A stretch of 64,000 nt of DNA from Tabrizicola sp. (lineage in GTDB: Bacteria > Pseudomonadota > Alphaproteobacteria > Rhodobacterales > Rhodobacteraceae). Shown one piece after another: positions 43,624 to 53,335 of the stretch. Each line of letters opens with the position of its first letter. Position 1 is the stretch's first letter. Location: positions 124,001 through 188,000 of the forward strand of contig NZ_JAEULO010000041.1 in the NCBI RefSeq assembly GCF_016793705.1, in the 5' to 3' direction. The position numbers and the translations under genes are program-made. The notes under the pieces are model-generated. The model made no database searches, had not been told where the DNA came from, and saw only the letters and a list, made by a program, of their open reading frames with translations.

Positions 43624-45437
43624 TCCACCGTCACCGATTTCGCCAGGTTTCGCGGCTGGTCCACATCGGTGCCCTTGGCGATGGCGGTGTGATAGGCCAA
43701 CAGCTGCGCCGGGACGGCATAGAGGATCGGCGCCCAGAGTGGATCGACGGTGGGAAGCGCCAGCGTCTTCCAGGTGCCCTGTCCCGCCGCCGCGATCCCG
43801 GCGGCATCGGAGAGGAGCAGCACCTTGCCGTGCCGCGCCATCACCTCCTGCATGTTCGAGACGGTCTTGTCGAAAAGCGCGTCCTTGGGCGCCAGGACGA
43901 TCACCGGGACCGCTGCGTCTATCAGCGCGATGGGGCCGTGCTTCAGTTCACCAGACGCATAACCTTCGGCGTGGATGTAGCTGATTTCCTTGAGTTTCAG
44001 CGCACCTTCAAGCGCCAGCGGGAACATTGACCCGCGACCGAGGAACAGGATGTCCTGCGCCCTGGCCAGATCTTCGGCCACCCTGGATATGGGGTCCGAC
44101 AGCGACAAGGCGGCATTCATCAGTCCGGGCAGGGCGGAAAGCGAAGTGAGCCGCGTCTTGAGCGTTGACGCATCGATCCGGCCGCGATCGCTGGCGGCCT
44201 TCAGCGCCATGAGGGCGAGGACCGTCAGCTGGCAGGTAAAGGCCTTGGTCGAGGCGACACCGACCTCCACCCCCGCCAGGATCGGTAGCGCCAGATCGCT
44301 TTCGCGGGCGATGGAGGAGGTGGGCACGTTGACGACCGAAACCACCCTGGCCACCTTGCCCGTCGCGTGGCGGAGGGCGGCCAGCGTGTCGGCGGTTTCG
44401 CCCGACTGGCTGACGAAGATCGCCATCGAGGCCGGTGACAGGACCGGCTCGCGGTAGCGGAACTCGGAGGCGATGTCGATGTCGGCTGGCAGGCCCGCGA
44501 TCTGCTCGAACCAGTATTTCGCGACATGGCAGGCATAGGAAGCCGTACCGCAGGCGACCAGCGTGACACGGGCGATACCCTTGAAATCAATGCCTTTCGG
44601 CAGGTTGAGGGCGCCCTCTGGGGTGCAGTAGTGCTTCAGCGCATCGGCAATGACCACCGGCTGTTCGGCGATTTCCTTGGACATGAAATGTTTGTAGCCC
44701 GCCTTCTCGATCCGCGTCGCGTCCAGCGCGATGTGGGTCTCGGCCCGATTGGCGCGGCGGTTCTGTGCGTCGAAGATCTCGGCCCCGGCGCGGGTGACGA
44801 CGGCCCAGTCGCCCTCTTCCAGATAGGTGATCCTGTCGGTCATCGGTGCCAGCGCGATGGCGTCACTGCCCACGAACATCTCGCCGTCGCCCCAGCCGAT
44901 GGCCAGCGGGCTGCCCTTGCGGGCGGCGATCAGCAGATCGTCCTCGCCATCAAAGAGGAAGCAGAGCGCGAAGGCCCCATGCAGGCGGGCGAGTGTGTCC
45001 TGCGCGGCGTCCACGGGTGAGGCGCCGCGGTCCATCGCACGCTTCACGAGGAGGACGACCGTCTCGGTGTCGGTCTCGGATTCCTGGCGGTAGCCGTCGG
45101 CGACCAGTTCGGCGCGCAGCTCGCGGAAGTTCTCGATAATGCCGTTGTGGACGACCGCGACCCCGCCCGCGCGGTGCGGATGGGCGTTCTTCTCCGTCGC
45201 CGCGCCATGGGTGGCCCAGCGGGTATGGCCGATTCCGGCTTTTCCGGCCAACGGGTTATGGACCAAAAGGTCGGACAGGTTGACGAGTTTTCCCACCGCA
45301 CGGCGCCGGTCCAGCTTGCCCGCATTCACGGTGGCGATCCCGGCAGAGTCGTAGCCCCGATATTCCAACCGCTTCAGCGCCTCGACCAGCAGCGGGGCAG
45401 CCTCATGGTTCCCCAGTACCCCTACAATACCGCACAT
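43620..45437 (-). CDS. glmS: Glutamine--fructose-6-phosphate aminotransferase GlmS
   Basis: A 605-residue enzyme making glucosamine-6-phosphate for cell-wall synthesis. N-terminal glutaminase domain: catalytic Cys2 in MCGIVGVLGNHEAAP, RLEYRGYDSAGIA, HTRWATHGAATEKNAHPH. The two SIS isomerase domains begin at about 285 (VACGTASYACHVAKYWFE; SQSGETADTLAALRHA) and about 455 (LFLGRGSMFPLALEGALKLKEISYIHAEGYASGELKHGPIAL). It ends with the conserved DQPRNLAKSVTVE. The gene lies 2 bases after glmU. No glmS ribozyme-like leader is expected or seen. Confidence 0.97.
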   Translation of the reverse strand: MCGIVGVLGNHEAAPLLVEALKRLEYRGYDSAGIATVNAGKLDRRRAVGKLVNLSDLLVHNPLAGKAGIGHTRWATHGAATEKNAHPHRAGGVAVVHNGIIENFRELRAELVADGYRQESETDTETVVLLVKRAMDRGASPVDAAQDTLARLHGAFALCFLFDGEDDLLIAARKGSPLAIGWGDGEMFVGSDAIALAPMTDRITYLEEGDWAVVTRAGAEIFDAQNRRANRAETHIALDATRIEKAGYKHFMSKEIAEQPVVIADALKHYCTPEGALNLPKGIDFKGIARVTLVACGTASYACHVAKYWFEQIAGLPADIDIASEFRYREPVLSPASMAIFVSQSGETADTLAALRHATGKVARVVSVVNVPTSSIARESDLALPILAGVEVGVASTKAFTCQLTVLALMALKAASDRGRIDASTLKTRLTSLSALPGLMNAALSLSDPISRVAEDLARAQDILFLGRGSMFPLALEGALKLKEISYIHAEGYASGELKHGPIALIDAAVPVIVLAPKDALFDKTVSNMQEVMARHGKVLLLSDAAGIAAAGQGTWKTLALPTVDPLWAPILYAVPAQLLAYHTAIAKGTDVDQPRNLAKSVTVE

Positions 45438-45439
45438 TT

Positions 45440-46792
45440 CTAATGCCCTTTTGCCTTTGAAACCTTGACGGCTTTCAACTTTTCGAACATCCGCGTCGCC
45501 AAGCCTGGCTTCGTGACCTGCCGCGCCCGGCCGATCGCCACGGCTTCGGGCGGAACATCCTCGGTGATGACCGAACCGGAAGCGGTCAGCGCTCCATCGC
45601 CCACTGTCACGGGCGCAACAAGCATCGTGTCGGACCCGATGAAGGCGCGCTTGCCGATTGTGGTCCGGTGCTTCATCACCCCGTCATAATTGCAGGTCAC
45701 GGTGCCGGCGCCGATATTGGTATGCTCGCCCACCTGCGCGTCGCCGAGATAGGTCAGGTGGCCGACCTTCACGCCCTCGTCCAGGATCGCATTCTTGATT
45801 TCGACAAAGTTGCCGACGTGCACGTCCTCGGCCAGTTCCGCGCCGGGGCGGAGGCGGGCGAAGGGGCCGACGGTGGCGCCGCGGCTGATGTGGCAGCCTT
45901 CGAGATGGCAGAATGCCTTGATCTCGGCCCCGGATTCCACGGTGACGCCGGGGCCGAAGATCACGTTCGGGCCGATGATCGCGTCGCGGCCGATATGGGT
46001 GTCCAGCGCGAAGAACACGGTTTCCGGGGCGGTCAGGGTGACGCCGTTCTCCAGCGCTTCGGCGCGGGCGCGGGCCTGGAAGGCGGCTTCGGCTTCGGCG
46101 AGTTGCTGCCTTGTGTTGACGCCCAGCGTCTCGGTCTCGGCGCAAAGGACGACCCCGGCGGAGAGGCCGCGCTTGCGGGCGAGTTCGACGATGTCGGTCA
46201 GGTAGTATTCGCCCGCGGCGTTGTCGTTCTTCACCTCGGCGATAAGAGAGAAGAGGGTGTGCGCCTCGGCGCAGACGACGCCGGAGTTGCAGAGGGTGAG
46301 GCTGTATTCCTCGGGCGTCGCGTCCTTGTATTCGCGGATCGCCAGAAGCTCGTCGCCCTGGGTCAGCAGACGGCCGTAGCGGCCAGGGTCACGCGCGTGG
46401 AAGCCGAGGACGACGACGGCGTGTTTCGCCCGTGCGTCGAGCATCGCACGGAGGGTTTCCTCGCGGATCAGCGGCGTGTCGGCATAGAGGACAATGGCCT
46501 CGCCCGGTTCGTCGGAAAGCAGCGGCGCGGCCTGGGCGACGGCATGGGCGGTGCCGAGCTGCGGGTCCTGGACGACGGTTTCGATCACCTCGCTGTAAGC
46601 CGTCGCGGAGGCGGCGACGGCCTCGCCCCCGTGGCCGGTGACGGTGACGATGCGCGACGGTTCCAGCGACTGGGCGGTCGCAAGCGCGTGGTGGAGGAGG
46701 GGGGCGGCGGCGACCTGGTGCAGGACCTTGGGCAGGTCGGAGTTCATCCGCGTGCCCTGACCGGCTGCCAGAACGATGACTGAAACCTGCAT
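45440..46792 (-). CDS. glmU: Bifunctional UDP-GlcNAc pyrophosphorylase / GlcN-1-P acetyltransferase GlmU
   Basis: A 450-residue two-domain enzyme. Uridyltransferase domain 1-230: VIVLAAGQGTRMNSDLPKVLH, QLGTAHAVAQA, LYADTPLI and AAGEYYLTDIVELAR. Left-handed beta-helix acetyltransferase domain from about 250: hexapeptide repeats, FARLRPGAELAEDVHVGNFVEIKNA, HLTYLGDAQVGEHTNIGAGTVTCNYDG and KRAFIGSDTMLVAPVTVGDGA. Together they convert GlcN-1-P to UDP-GlcNAc, the product after GlmS and GlmM. It diverges from gph across a 94-base promoter region. Confidence 0.97.
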   Translation of the reverse strand: MQVSVIVLAAGQGTRMNSDLPKVLHQVAAAPLLHHALATAQSLEPSRIVTVTGHGGEAVAASATAYSEVIETVVQDPQLGTAHAVAQAAPLLSDEPGEAIVLYADTPLIREETLRAMLDARAKHAVVVLGFHARDPGRYGRLLTQGDELLAIREYKDATPEEYSLTLCNSGVVCAEAHTLFSLIAEVKNDNAAGEYYLTDIVELARKRGLSAGVVLCAETETLGVNTRQQLAEAEAAFQARARAEALENGVTLTAPETVFFALDTHIGRDAIIGPNVIFGPGVTVESGAEIKAFCHLEGCHISRGATVGPFARLRPGAELAEDVHVGNFVEIKNAILDEGVKVGHLTYLGDAQVGEHTNIGAGTVTCNYDGVMKHRTTIGKRAFIGSDTMLVAPVTVGDGALTASGSVITEDVPPEAVAIGRARQVTKPGLATRMFEKLKAVKVSKAKGH

Positions 46793-46886
46793 TCTGCCCC
46801 TTCCTTTATCGTCGCGCCCGTTTTACCCCCCTTGGATCGGGTGGCAAGGGGGCGGGGCCTCACACCACGTTACAGGATTGCCAAGA

Positions 46887-47537
46887 ATGCGCTGCGTAGT
46901 CTTCGATCTGGACGGAACTTTGGCGGACACCTCGACCGACCTGCTGGCGGCGGCGAATGCCTGCCTGCCGCGGGCCTGCCTGGGGCCGGGGGATTCGCTG
47001 ACGGCGTTCCATGGCGGGCGGGCGATGCTGCGGCTGGGGTTCTCGCGGCTGCGGATGGACTGGTCGGAGGCCGATGTGGATGCGGCCTATCCGGTGCTGC
47101 TGGAGGCCTACCGGGGCGGGATCGCCACCCATACCCGGCTTTATCCCGGCGCGATGGAGGCGGTCGAGCAGCTCAAGGGGGCGGGCTTCGCGGTGTCGGT
47201 CTGCACGAACAAGCCGGAGGGGTTGGCGGAGCTTCTGCTGACGGCGTTGGGGGTGCGGGGGGCCTTTGGGGCGCTGGTCGGGGCGGATACCTTTCCGGTG
47301 AGGAAGCCCGATCCCATGCCCTACCGGGCGGCCGTGGAGCGGGCCGGAGGGGACGTTGGCCGGTCGATGCTGGTGGGCGACACCGAAACCGACGCGAAGA
47401 CCGGGGTGGCGGCGGGGGTGCCGGTCGTGCTGGTCACCTTCGGGCCGGAGGGGGCGGGAGTGGGGCGGTTCAACCCGGCGGCGCTTTTGGACCGGTTCGA
47501 GGATCTGCCAGGGCTGGCGGGGCGGCTGCTGGCCTGA
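46887..47537 (+). CDS. gph: HAD-family phosphatase, phosphoglycolate-phosphatase-like
   Basis: A 216-residue HAD hydrolase from the ATG at 46887 (MRCVVFDLDGTLADTS); the upstream open frame covers the glmU promoter. Motif I nucleophile Asp in VFDLDGTLADT, motif II Thr in VSVCTNKPEGLAELL, motif III Lys in PVRKPDPMPYRAAVE, and motif IV in SMLVGDTETDAKTGVAAGV. The helical cap lies between about 18 and 85. This is the Gph/PGP subfamily, which dephosphorylates 2-phosphoglycolate, though relatives act on other small phosphates. A 72-nt element follows 1 base after the stop. Confidence 0.87.
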   Translation: MRCVVFDLDGTLADTSTDLLAAANACLPRACLGPGDSLTAFHGGRAMLRLGFSRLRMDWSEADVDAAYPVLLEAYRGGIATHTRLYPGAMEAVEQLKGAGFAVSVCTNKPEGLAELLLTALGVRGAFGALVGADTFPVRKPDPMPYRAAVERAGGDVGRSMLVGDTETDAKTGVAAGVPVVLVTFGPEGAGVGRFNPAALLDRFEDLPGLAGRLLA

Positions 47538-47538
47538 G

Positions 47539-47610
47539 TGTCCACGGTGGACAAAAGTCGAGAACACAATCAGATCAGATAGATAGTCACGGGCGTTAAG
47601 GATTTCGTAA
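47539..47610 (+). repeat. 72-nt palindrome/CtrA-like element, copy C
   Basis: TGTCCACGGTGGACA (47539-47553), 42 bases, then TTAA-N7-GTAA (47596-47610), beginning 1 base behind the gph stop. Length and spacing are identical to copies A and B. The rest of the 368-base gap before the MFS gene holds a composite repeat and otherwise nothing I can recognise. Confidence 0.75.
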
Positions 47611-47699
47611 TCTCTGCGCAGGTGGCTCCGGGCGCGCGCTCGCTGCCTGACCACATGGGACGGGAAGTGCTTTTGGTGCTGGCCAATCCGCAGCGAAGC

Positions 47700-47810
47700 G
47701 GCGGTTTTCAGATCGAGCGCTGGCGCGCAAGCCTTCTGTCTCGCCTCTGGCCTGCGGCCAACCGGCTCGGGATTGCCTCCGGCGGGGATATTTGGAGCCA
47801 GGTGAAAGGG
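47700..47810 (+). repeat. Composite intergenic repeat (modules A and C)
   Basis: Module A (GAGCGCTGGCGCGCAAGCC from about 47715) and module C (47775-47810, GCCTCCGGCGGGGATATTT then GGAGCCAGGTGAAAGG), with module B missing. It lies between gph and the MFS gene. Confidence 0.75.
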
Positions 47811-47905
47811 CTTTGCAAGGGTGGTCCCGGCCTGGGCGGGCGAGCTTCGGGGCAAGACCCACGCCGGTTTGACAGTATCAACCGCGACCCATAGGGTCGC
47901 GCGTC

Positions 47906-49153
47906 ATGAGCACCATCAGTGAAACCAGTGTCGGCGCCCTGAAGCCGGTCAGCCGCCATGCGGTGACGTTCGTCCTGATCACCGTCTTTCTGGACATGGT
48001 GGGCTTCGGCCTGATCATGCCGGTCCTGCCGAAGCTGATCGAGGATGTGGGCCATGTCACCATCGACAGGGCGGCGATCATCGGCGGCTGGATGTTCGCG
48101 GCCTTCAGCCTGGCGCAGTTCGTCTTCGCACCGCTGATGGGCAATCTGGCCGACCGCTACGGGCGTAGGCCGCTGCTGCTGCTGGCGATCTTCGGGCTGG
48201 GGATGGACTTCATCCTGATGGCCCTGGCGCCCACGCTGGAGTGGCTGTTTGCCGGGCGGATCATTGCCGGGATCTGCGGAGCCAGTTGGATCATCGCCAG
48301 TGCCTACATCGCCGATGTCACCGCCCCAGATGACCGGGCCAGGGCCTTCGGCTACATGGGGGCGGCCTTTGGCGTCGGCTTCGTCATCGGCCCGGCCATC
48401 GGCGGATTGCTGGGAGAGTTGGGCCCGCGGGTGCCGTTCTGGGTGGCGGCGGGTATCTCGCTGATCAACTTCCTGTATGGCTTGCTCGTGCTGCCCGAAT
48501 CCCTGTCGCCCGAGAACCGCCGCAAGTTCGAGCTATGGCGGGCCAATCCCTTCGGCGCCTTCCGGGTTTTCGCGACCTATCGCGGCGTCCTGCCGATGGT
48601 GCTGGTGCTGGGTCTCTTCTTCTTCTCGACCTCGGTCTATCCGGCGATCTGGACCTTCTGGGGCATCGCCAAGTTCGGTTGGTCCGAGGCGATGGTGGGC
48701 GTCACGCTGGCGATGTTCGGGCTGATCGCGGGGGCCTTCCAGGGGTTCCTGACCGGACCGGCGACGGCGCGGTTCGGGGAATGGCGGGTGGCGCTGTTCG
48801 GGATGGTCTGCGCGACGCTTGTGGTTCTGGGCTACGGCTTCGTCTGGTCGGTGCTTGGCGTCTTCGTGCTGATGATCCTGCACGGGCCGGAAGGCTTCGT
48901 GCATCCGCTGCTGACCGCGCTTCTGACCAAGCGGGTGCCGGAGGATGCACAGGGTGAATTGCAGGGCGGGCTGTCGGCGGTGATGAACCTGGCGATGTTG
49001 TTCGGCACGGTGTTCTTCGCGTTGATCTTCGGGCATTTCTGGGCCGAGGGCCGCGCCTGGCGGTCGACCGACGTGGCCTTCTGGATCGCGGCGGGCTGCC
49101 TTGCGCTGACGACCGTGCTGTTCCTGCTGCTGAAGAGGTCCGAGAAGGCATGA
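47906..49153 (+). CDS. MFS transporter, TetA/TCR-type
   Basis: A 415-residue proton-driven transporter with twelve predicted transmembrane segments. [21 protein letters not shown] opens the first helix. The conserved loop 2-3 motif is [17 protein letters not shown], and motif C-like [22 protein letters not shown] in helix 5 marks the drug:H+ antiporter 12-TMS group. [20 protein letters not shown] is as in TetA-like exporters. Cargo is unknown. The stop overlaps the DegT-family gene by 4 bases. Confidence 0.87.
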   Translation: MSTISETSVGALKPVSRHAVTFVLITVFLDMVGFGLIMPVLPKLIEDVGHVTIDRAAIIGGWMFAAFSLAQFVFAPLMGNLADRYGRRPLLLLAIFGLGMDFILMALAPTLEWLFAGRIIAGICGASWIIASAYIADVTAPDDRARAFGYMGAAFGVGFVIGPAIGGLLGELGPRVPFWVAAGISLINFLYGLLVLPESLSPENRRKFELWRANPFGAFRVFATYRGVLPMVLVLGLFFFSTSVYPAIWTFWGIAKFGWSEAMVGVTLAMFGLIAGAFQGFLTGPATARFGEWRVALFGMVCATLVVLGYGFVWSVLGVFVLMILHGPEGFVHPLLTALLTKRVPEDAQGELQGGLSAVMNLAMLFGTVFFALIFGHFWAEGRAWRSTDVAFWIAAGCLALTTVLFLLLKRSEKA

Positions 49154-50382
49154 GCGAGAAGTTCAAGGGCAGCTTTACCCAACAGGAGCCGATCCCCGAG
49201 GCGGGCATCGAGGCGGCGATGGCCGTGCTGCGGCACGGGCGGTTGCACCGCTACAACACGGTTGCCGTGGAAGTGGCCGAGACGGCGCTGCTGGAAGAGG
49301 AATTCGCAGCCTATGTCGGGGCGAAATACTGCGTCGCGCTGGCTTCGGGCGGGGCGGCGATGGCCTGCGCCTTGCGCGCTTGTCAGGTGAAGCCGGGCGA
49401 TCCGGTGCTGTCGAATGCCTTCACGCTGGCGCCGGTGCCGGGGGCGATTGCCTCGCTGGGGGCAAGGCCGGTCTTCGTCGAGGTGACGAAGGATCTGACC
49501 ATCGACCTTGACCATCTCGAGGAGCAGGCGAAGGCCTCCGGCGCGAAGGTACTGCTCCTGTCGCACATGCGGGGGCATGTCGGCGACATGGAGGCGCTGA
49601 TGGCCTTGTGCGACCGGCTGGGGCTGCGGGTGATCGAGGATTGCGCGCATACGATGGGGGCGAAGTGGAAGGGCGTGGCCTCGGGCAGGCACGGCGCCAT
49701 CGGCTGCTATTCGACGCAGACCTACAAGCACATGAACTCGGGCGAGGGCGGGTTGCTGGTCACGGACGACCCGGAACTGGCGGCGCGGGCGGTGCTTCTG
49801 TCGGGGTCCTACATGCTGTTCGCCCGCCACCGGGCGGCACCTCCGGCGGAGGTGTTCGAGGCGCTGAAGCTGGACGTGCCGAACGTGTCCTCCCGGATGG
49901 ACAACCTGCGGGCGGCGATCCTGCGGCCGCAAATCGGGATGTTGGACGACAGGCGCGCGCGGTGGCGGGCGCTTTATCAGGGGATGGAGCGGGGGCTTGA
50001 GGGCGTGGCCGGGGTTCAGTTGATCCCGCGCCCGCAGCATGAGGATTATGTCGGCTCGTCCTTCCAGTTCCTCTTGCCGGGTTGGGAGCCTGCGCGGGTG
50101 GCCGCCTTCGTCGCCGGGGCAGCGGCGCGGGGGGTGGAGCTGAAATGGTTTGGCGCGGCGGACCCGCAGGGGTTCACCAGCCGCTATGCGCATTGGCGTT
50201 ATGCCGCGCCCGAGGTTTTGCCGCAGACCGACCGGGTGCTGGCCGGGCTGATCGACATGCGGTTGCCCCTGACCTTTGCCGCTGAGGACGTGGTCCAGAT
50301 CGCCCGGATCATCGGTCAGGAGGTCGGGGTTGCCGCATCGGCGCGCGACCTGGCTTCGGTCGCGGCCCCGGCGGCGGACTGA
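49150..50382 (+). CDS. DegT/DnrJ/EryC1-family PLP aminotransferase
   Basis: A 410-residue enzyme of the sugar-aminotransferase family. VALASGGAAMACALRACQVKPGDPVLSNAFTLAPVPGAI is the cofactor/substrate part. LLLSHMRGHVGDMEAL and VIEDCAHTMGAKWKG hold the PLP-ring Asp. The Schiff-base Lys is in GCYSTQTYKHMNSGEGGLLV. Relatives convert 3- or 4-keto sugars to amino sugars for surface glycans or antibiotics. No nucleotide-sugar dehydratase or glycosyltransferase is adjacent, so the substrate is open. It overlaps the MFS gene before it and shares one base with the nuclease gene after it. Confidence 0.83.
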   Translation: MSEKFKGSFTQQEPIPEAGIEAAMAVLRHGRLHRYNTVAVEVAETALLEEEFAAYVGAKYCVALASGGAAMACALRACQVKPGDPVLSNAFTLAPVPGAIASLGARPVFVEVTKDLTIDLDHLEEQAKASGAKVLLLSHMRGHVGDMEALMALCDRLGLRVIEDCAHTMGAKWKGVASGRHGAIGCYSTQTYKHMNSGEGGLLVTDDPELAARAVLLSGSYMLFARHRAAPPAEVFEALKLDVPNVSSRMDNLRAAILRPQIGMLDDRRARWRALYQGMERGLEGVAGVQLIPRPQHEDYVGSSFQFLLPGWEPARVAAFVAGAAARGVELKWFGAADPQGFTSRYAHWRYAAPEVLPQTDRVLAGLIDMRLPLTFAAEDVVQIARIIGQEVGVAASARDLASVAAPAAD

Positions 50383-50897
50383 TGGGCTGGCTTCTCCGCC
50401 CGGCGCGGCCCGCCGGGCCGGTGGTGCGGGGGCTTCGGCGGCTGGCTGATCCTCGTTTCTACCTGAAGCTGGCGATCGGGCTGGCCGTGGCGGGGCTGGT
50501 GCTGGTGCCGACCATCGCCGACCTGGTGAACGCGGCGATGAAGCCCGTGTCGAGCGATCAGGGCGATTGCCGGGTCCTGCGTGTTGTGGACGGCGACACG
50601 CTGTCGCTGATCTGCCCGGAGGACGGGATGGTCAGCGCGCGGCTTCTCGGTTTCGACACGCCCGAGAAATACGCACCGAAATGCCTGGGCGAGTTCCTGG
50701 CTGCGGAACGCGCGTCCTGGCATCTGCGGGCGCTGATCCAGCGCGCGGACCGGATGGTGCTGGTGCATCAGGGGACCGACCAGTATGGCCGGGCGCTGGT
50801 GCGGCTGGAGATAGACGGCGTGGACGTGGCCCGGCTGATGATCCGCGGGGGCCATGCGCGGCAGTATGGTGGCGGGCTGCGGGGGAGTTGGTGCTGA
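50382..50897 (+). CDS. Thermonuclease-like (SNase) protein, membrane-anchored
   Basis: A 171-residue protein. One hydrophobic segment at about 26-44 (YLKLAIGLAVAGLVLVPTIADLV) anchors or exports it. The nuclease domain follows: RVLRVVDGDTLSLICPED, ARLLGFDTPEKYAPKCLGEF (catalytic Arg and Glu), DQYGRALVRLEIDGVDVARLMI (second catalytic Arg) and GHARQYGGG. The three catalytic positions of staphylococcal-type nucleases are therefore present. Its ATG shares its A with the DegT stop, and its stop overlaps the next ATG (TGATG), so four genes form one coupled string. Confidence 0.85.
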   Translation: MGWLLRPARPAGPVVRGLRRLADPRFYLKLAIGLAVAGLVLVPTIADLVNAAMKPVSSDQGDCRVLRVVDGDTLSLICPEDGMVSARLLGFDTPEKYAPKCLGEFLAAERASWHLRALIQRADRMVLVHQGTDQYGRALVRLEIDGVDVARLMIRGGHARQYGGGLRGSWC

Positions 50898-51706
50898 TGC
50901 GGGTATTGCGGCGGGGTCGCTTGTCGATGGAGGTGGAACTGGGCGACACCCGGGTCACCGTGCTGTCCGACGGCGAGACGGCGATGCCGGTGAGCCATCT
51001 GCGCGGCCCGGATGGTGCGCCGCTGCCTGACGGTGATCTGGCCGGCGCCGATGTCGTCGGCGGCAAGTTGCGGCTGCCGGTGCGCTGCTTCCTGGTCCGG
51101 GGGCGGGACGGCTGCCTGATGATCGACACCGGGGCGGCCAATGCCTGGCATCCCGTTCTGGGGCGGCTGCCCGAGGCGATGGTCGAGGCGGGGGTCGGGG
51201 CGCGCGAGGTGACGGTGGTTGCCCTGACCCATACCCATGTCGATCACCTGAGCGGGCTGGTCGGACCCGAAGGCGCGGCCTTCCCCGATGCCGAGCGGGT
51301 TCTGGTCGCGACCGAAGAGTTGCTGGCTTTTCGCGCGGAGCCCCGGATGCTGCCGGTCCTGCCGCGCCTTGTGCCGCTGGAGCAGGGGGACGGGCTGATC
51401 GCGGGTGTGACGGCGATCAACGCGCCGGGCCATTCGCCGGGGCACATGGCCTTTCTGGTCGAGGGGCGGCTGCTGATCTGGGGCGATCTGGTGCACCACG
51501 CGGCGGTGCAGTTTGCCCGGCCGGAGGTGACCTGGGCCTTCGACGAAGACCAGGATCGGGCCCGCGCCACGCGGCTGAGGCTGATGGCGCAGGCCGAGAG
51601 GGACGGCTGGCTGGTTGCCGGGGCGCATCTGCCCGACCCCGGCATCGGCTGGATCGCGCGGGCGGGGACGGGCTATGCCTTCGTTCCGGTCGGGTCGGGC
51701 GGCTGA
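50897..51706 (+). CDS. Metallo-beta-lactamase-fold hydrolase
   Basis: About 269 residues from the ATG at 50897 (MRVLRRGRLSMEVELGD), which shares its A with the nuclease stop; a later ATG at MEVELGD is possible. Metal-binding motif VALTHTHVDHLSGLVG (HxHxDH), Asp in LIDTGAANAW, a His in INAPGHSPGHMAFLVE, Asp in LLIWGDLVHHAAVQF and a late His in VAGAHLPDPGIGW. This arrangement resembles the lactonase/quorum-quenching and phosphodiesterase-like MBL groups; substrate unknown. It ends the MFS-DegT-nuclease-MBL operon. Confidence 0.85.
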   Translation: MRVLRRGRLSMEVELGDTRVTVLSDGETAMPVSHLRGPDGAPLPDGDLAGADVVGGKLRLPVRCFLVRGRDGCLMIDTGAANAWHPVLGRLPEAMVEAGVGAREVTVVALTHTHVDHLSGLVGPEGAAFPDAERVLVATEELLAFRAEPRMLPVLPRLVPLEQGDGLIAGVTAINAPGHSPGHMAFLVEGRLLIWGDLVHHAAVQFARPEVTWAFDEDQDRARATRLRLMAQAERDGWLVAGAHLPDPGIGWIARAGTGYAFVPVGSGG

Positions 51707-51716
51707 GGCCTGCCTG

Positions 51717-52124
51717 TTACTGCGGATAGGGAGAAGTGCCGCCGAGGCTGGCGTTGGTGTGCTCGATGAGCGTCTCGCAGAGGCAGGTCGCGTCGGTGCA
51801 GGCATCGCGGGTGGCGATGAAACTGTCGTCGCGGGGCGGGTTGGCCGGGTCGACCTGTTGGCCGGTGGCGTTTTCCACCGCGTAGAGCCAGGCGAGATCG
51901 TCGAGCCGGCCCATGCGCCAAAGCGTCGCGTCGGCTGCGTTGGCGTCGTTGCACATCAGGATGTGGGCGGGATTGGTCGGCGCGTCGCAGGAGATGTCGG
52001 AGAGGACGAGGCCGTAGGAGGGTTCAAGTCCGGCGATGCGCGTCTCGACGGCGGAAAGGTCGATTTCGCAGGTCTGGGCGCTGGCGGTGCTGGCGGTGAG
52101 GGCGAGTAGAAGGGCGAAGCGCAT
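51717..52124 (-). CDS. Small secreted protein, LprI/DUF1311-like
   Basis: A 135-residue protein with a Sec signal MRFALLLALTASTASAQTCE, cleaved after ASA. The mature part has seven Cys residues (around CEIDL, ISCDAP, LMCNDANA, DACTDATCLCE), which may form disulfides in the periplasm. CNDANAADATLWRMGRLDDLAWLY loosely resembles the Cys-Ser-leading repeat of LprI/DUF1311 proteins. It converges on the MBL gene with a 10-base gap and is divergent from the nuo operon. Function unknown. Confidence 0.65.
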   Translation of the reverse strand: MRFALLLALTASTASAQTCEIDLSAVETRIAGLEPSYGLVLSDISCDAPTNPAHILMCNDANAADATLWRMGRLDDLAWLYAVENATGQQVDPANPPRDDSFIATRDACTDATCLCETLIEHTNASLGGTSPYPQ

Positions 52125-52270
52125 GGGGGTCCTTTCGTGCTTGCGGGCAGGAAAGGCCCTCTGGGGCAGGGGGTCAAGGTAGGGGGAACCTGTCCATTAA
52201 ATCCCGACAAAAAGCCTTGGTTTTCAGGATTTTCTGCACGCGCAAAGCCCTGAATCTGCCCCGCCTTCGG

Positions 52271-52299
52271 TTGACCCCGGAAAGGGCGCAGAGTAAAGC
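52271..52299 (+). promoter_or_regulatory. Candidate nuo operon promoter
   Basis: TTGACC (52271-52276) and TAAAGC (52294-52299) are 17 bases apart, 64 bases before the GTG start of nuoA. The -35 matches well and the -10 only moderately. The preceding stretch 52180-52240 is notably AT-rich. The 238-base gap 52125-52362 holds no gene. Confidence 0.45.
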
Positions 52300-52362
52300 C
52301 GGAGGGACCAACGGGCGGTGACGCCCGCTTGCACGCGCGCCGCCAGCACCAGGGAGCCCCTC

Positions 52363-53333
<971 letters not shown>

Positions 53334-53335
53334 TC

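Noticed and set aside
43620-45437. glmS ribozyme in front of glmS
   Set aside because: Only 2 bases separate glmU and glmS; there is no leader, and the ribozyme is known from Gram-positive bacteria.
49150-51706. A defence or toxin system built on the SNase and MBL genes
   Set aside because: No known defence gene, toxin-antitoxin pair or mobile-element hallmark is near; the set looks metabolic or surface-related.
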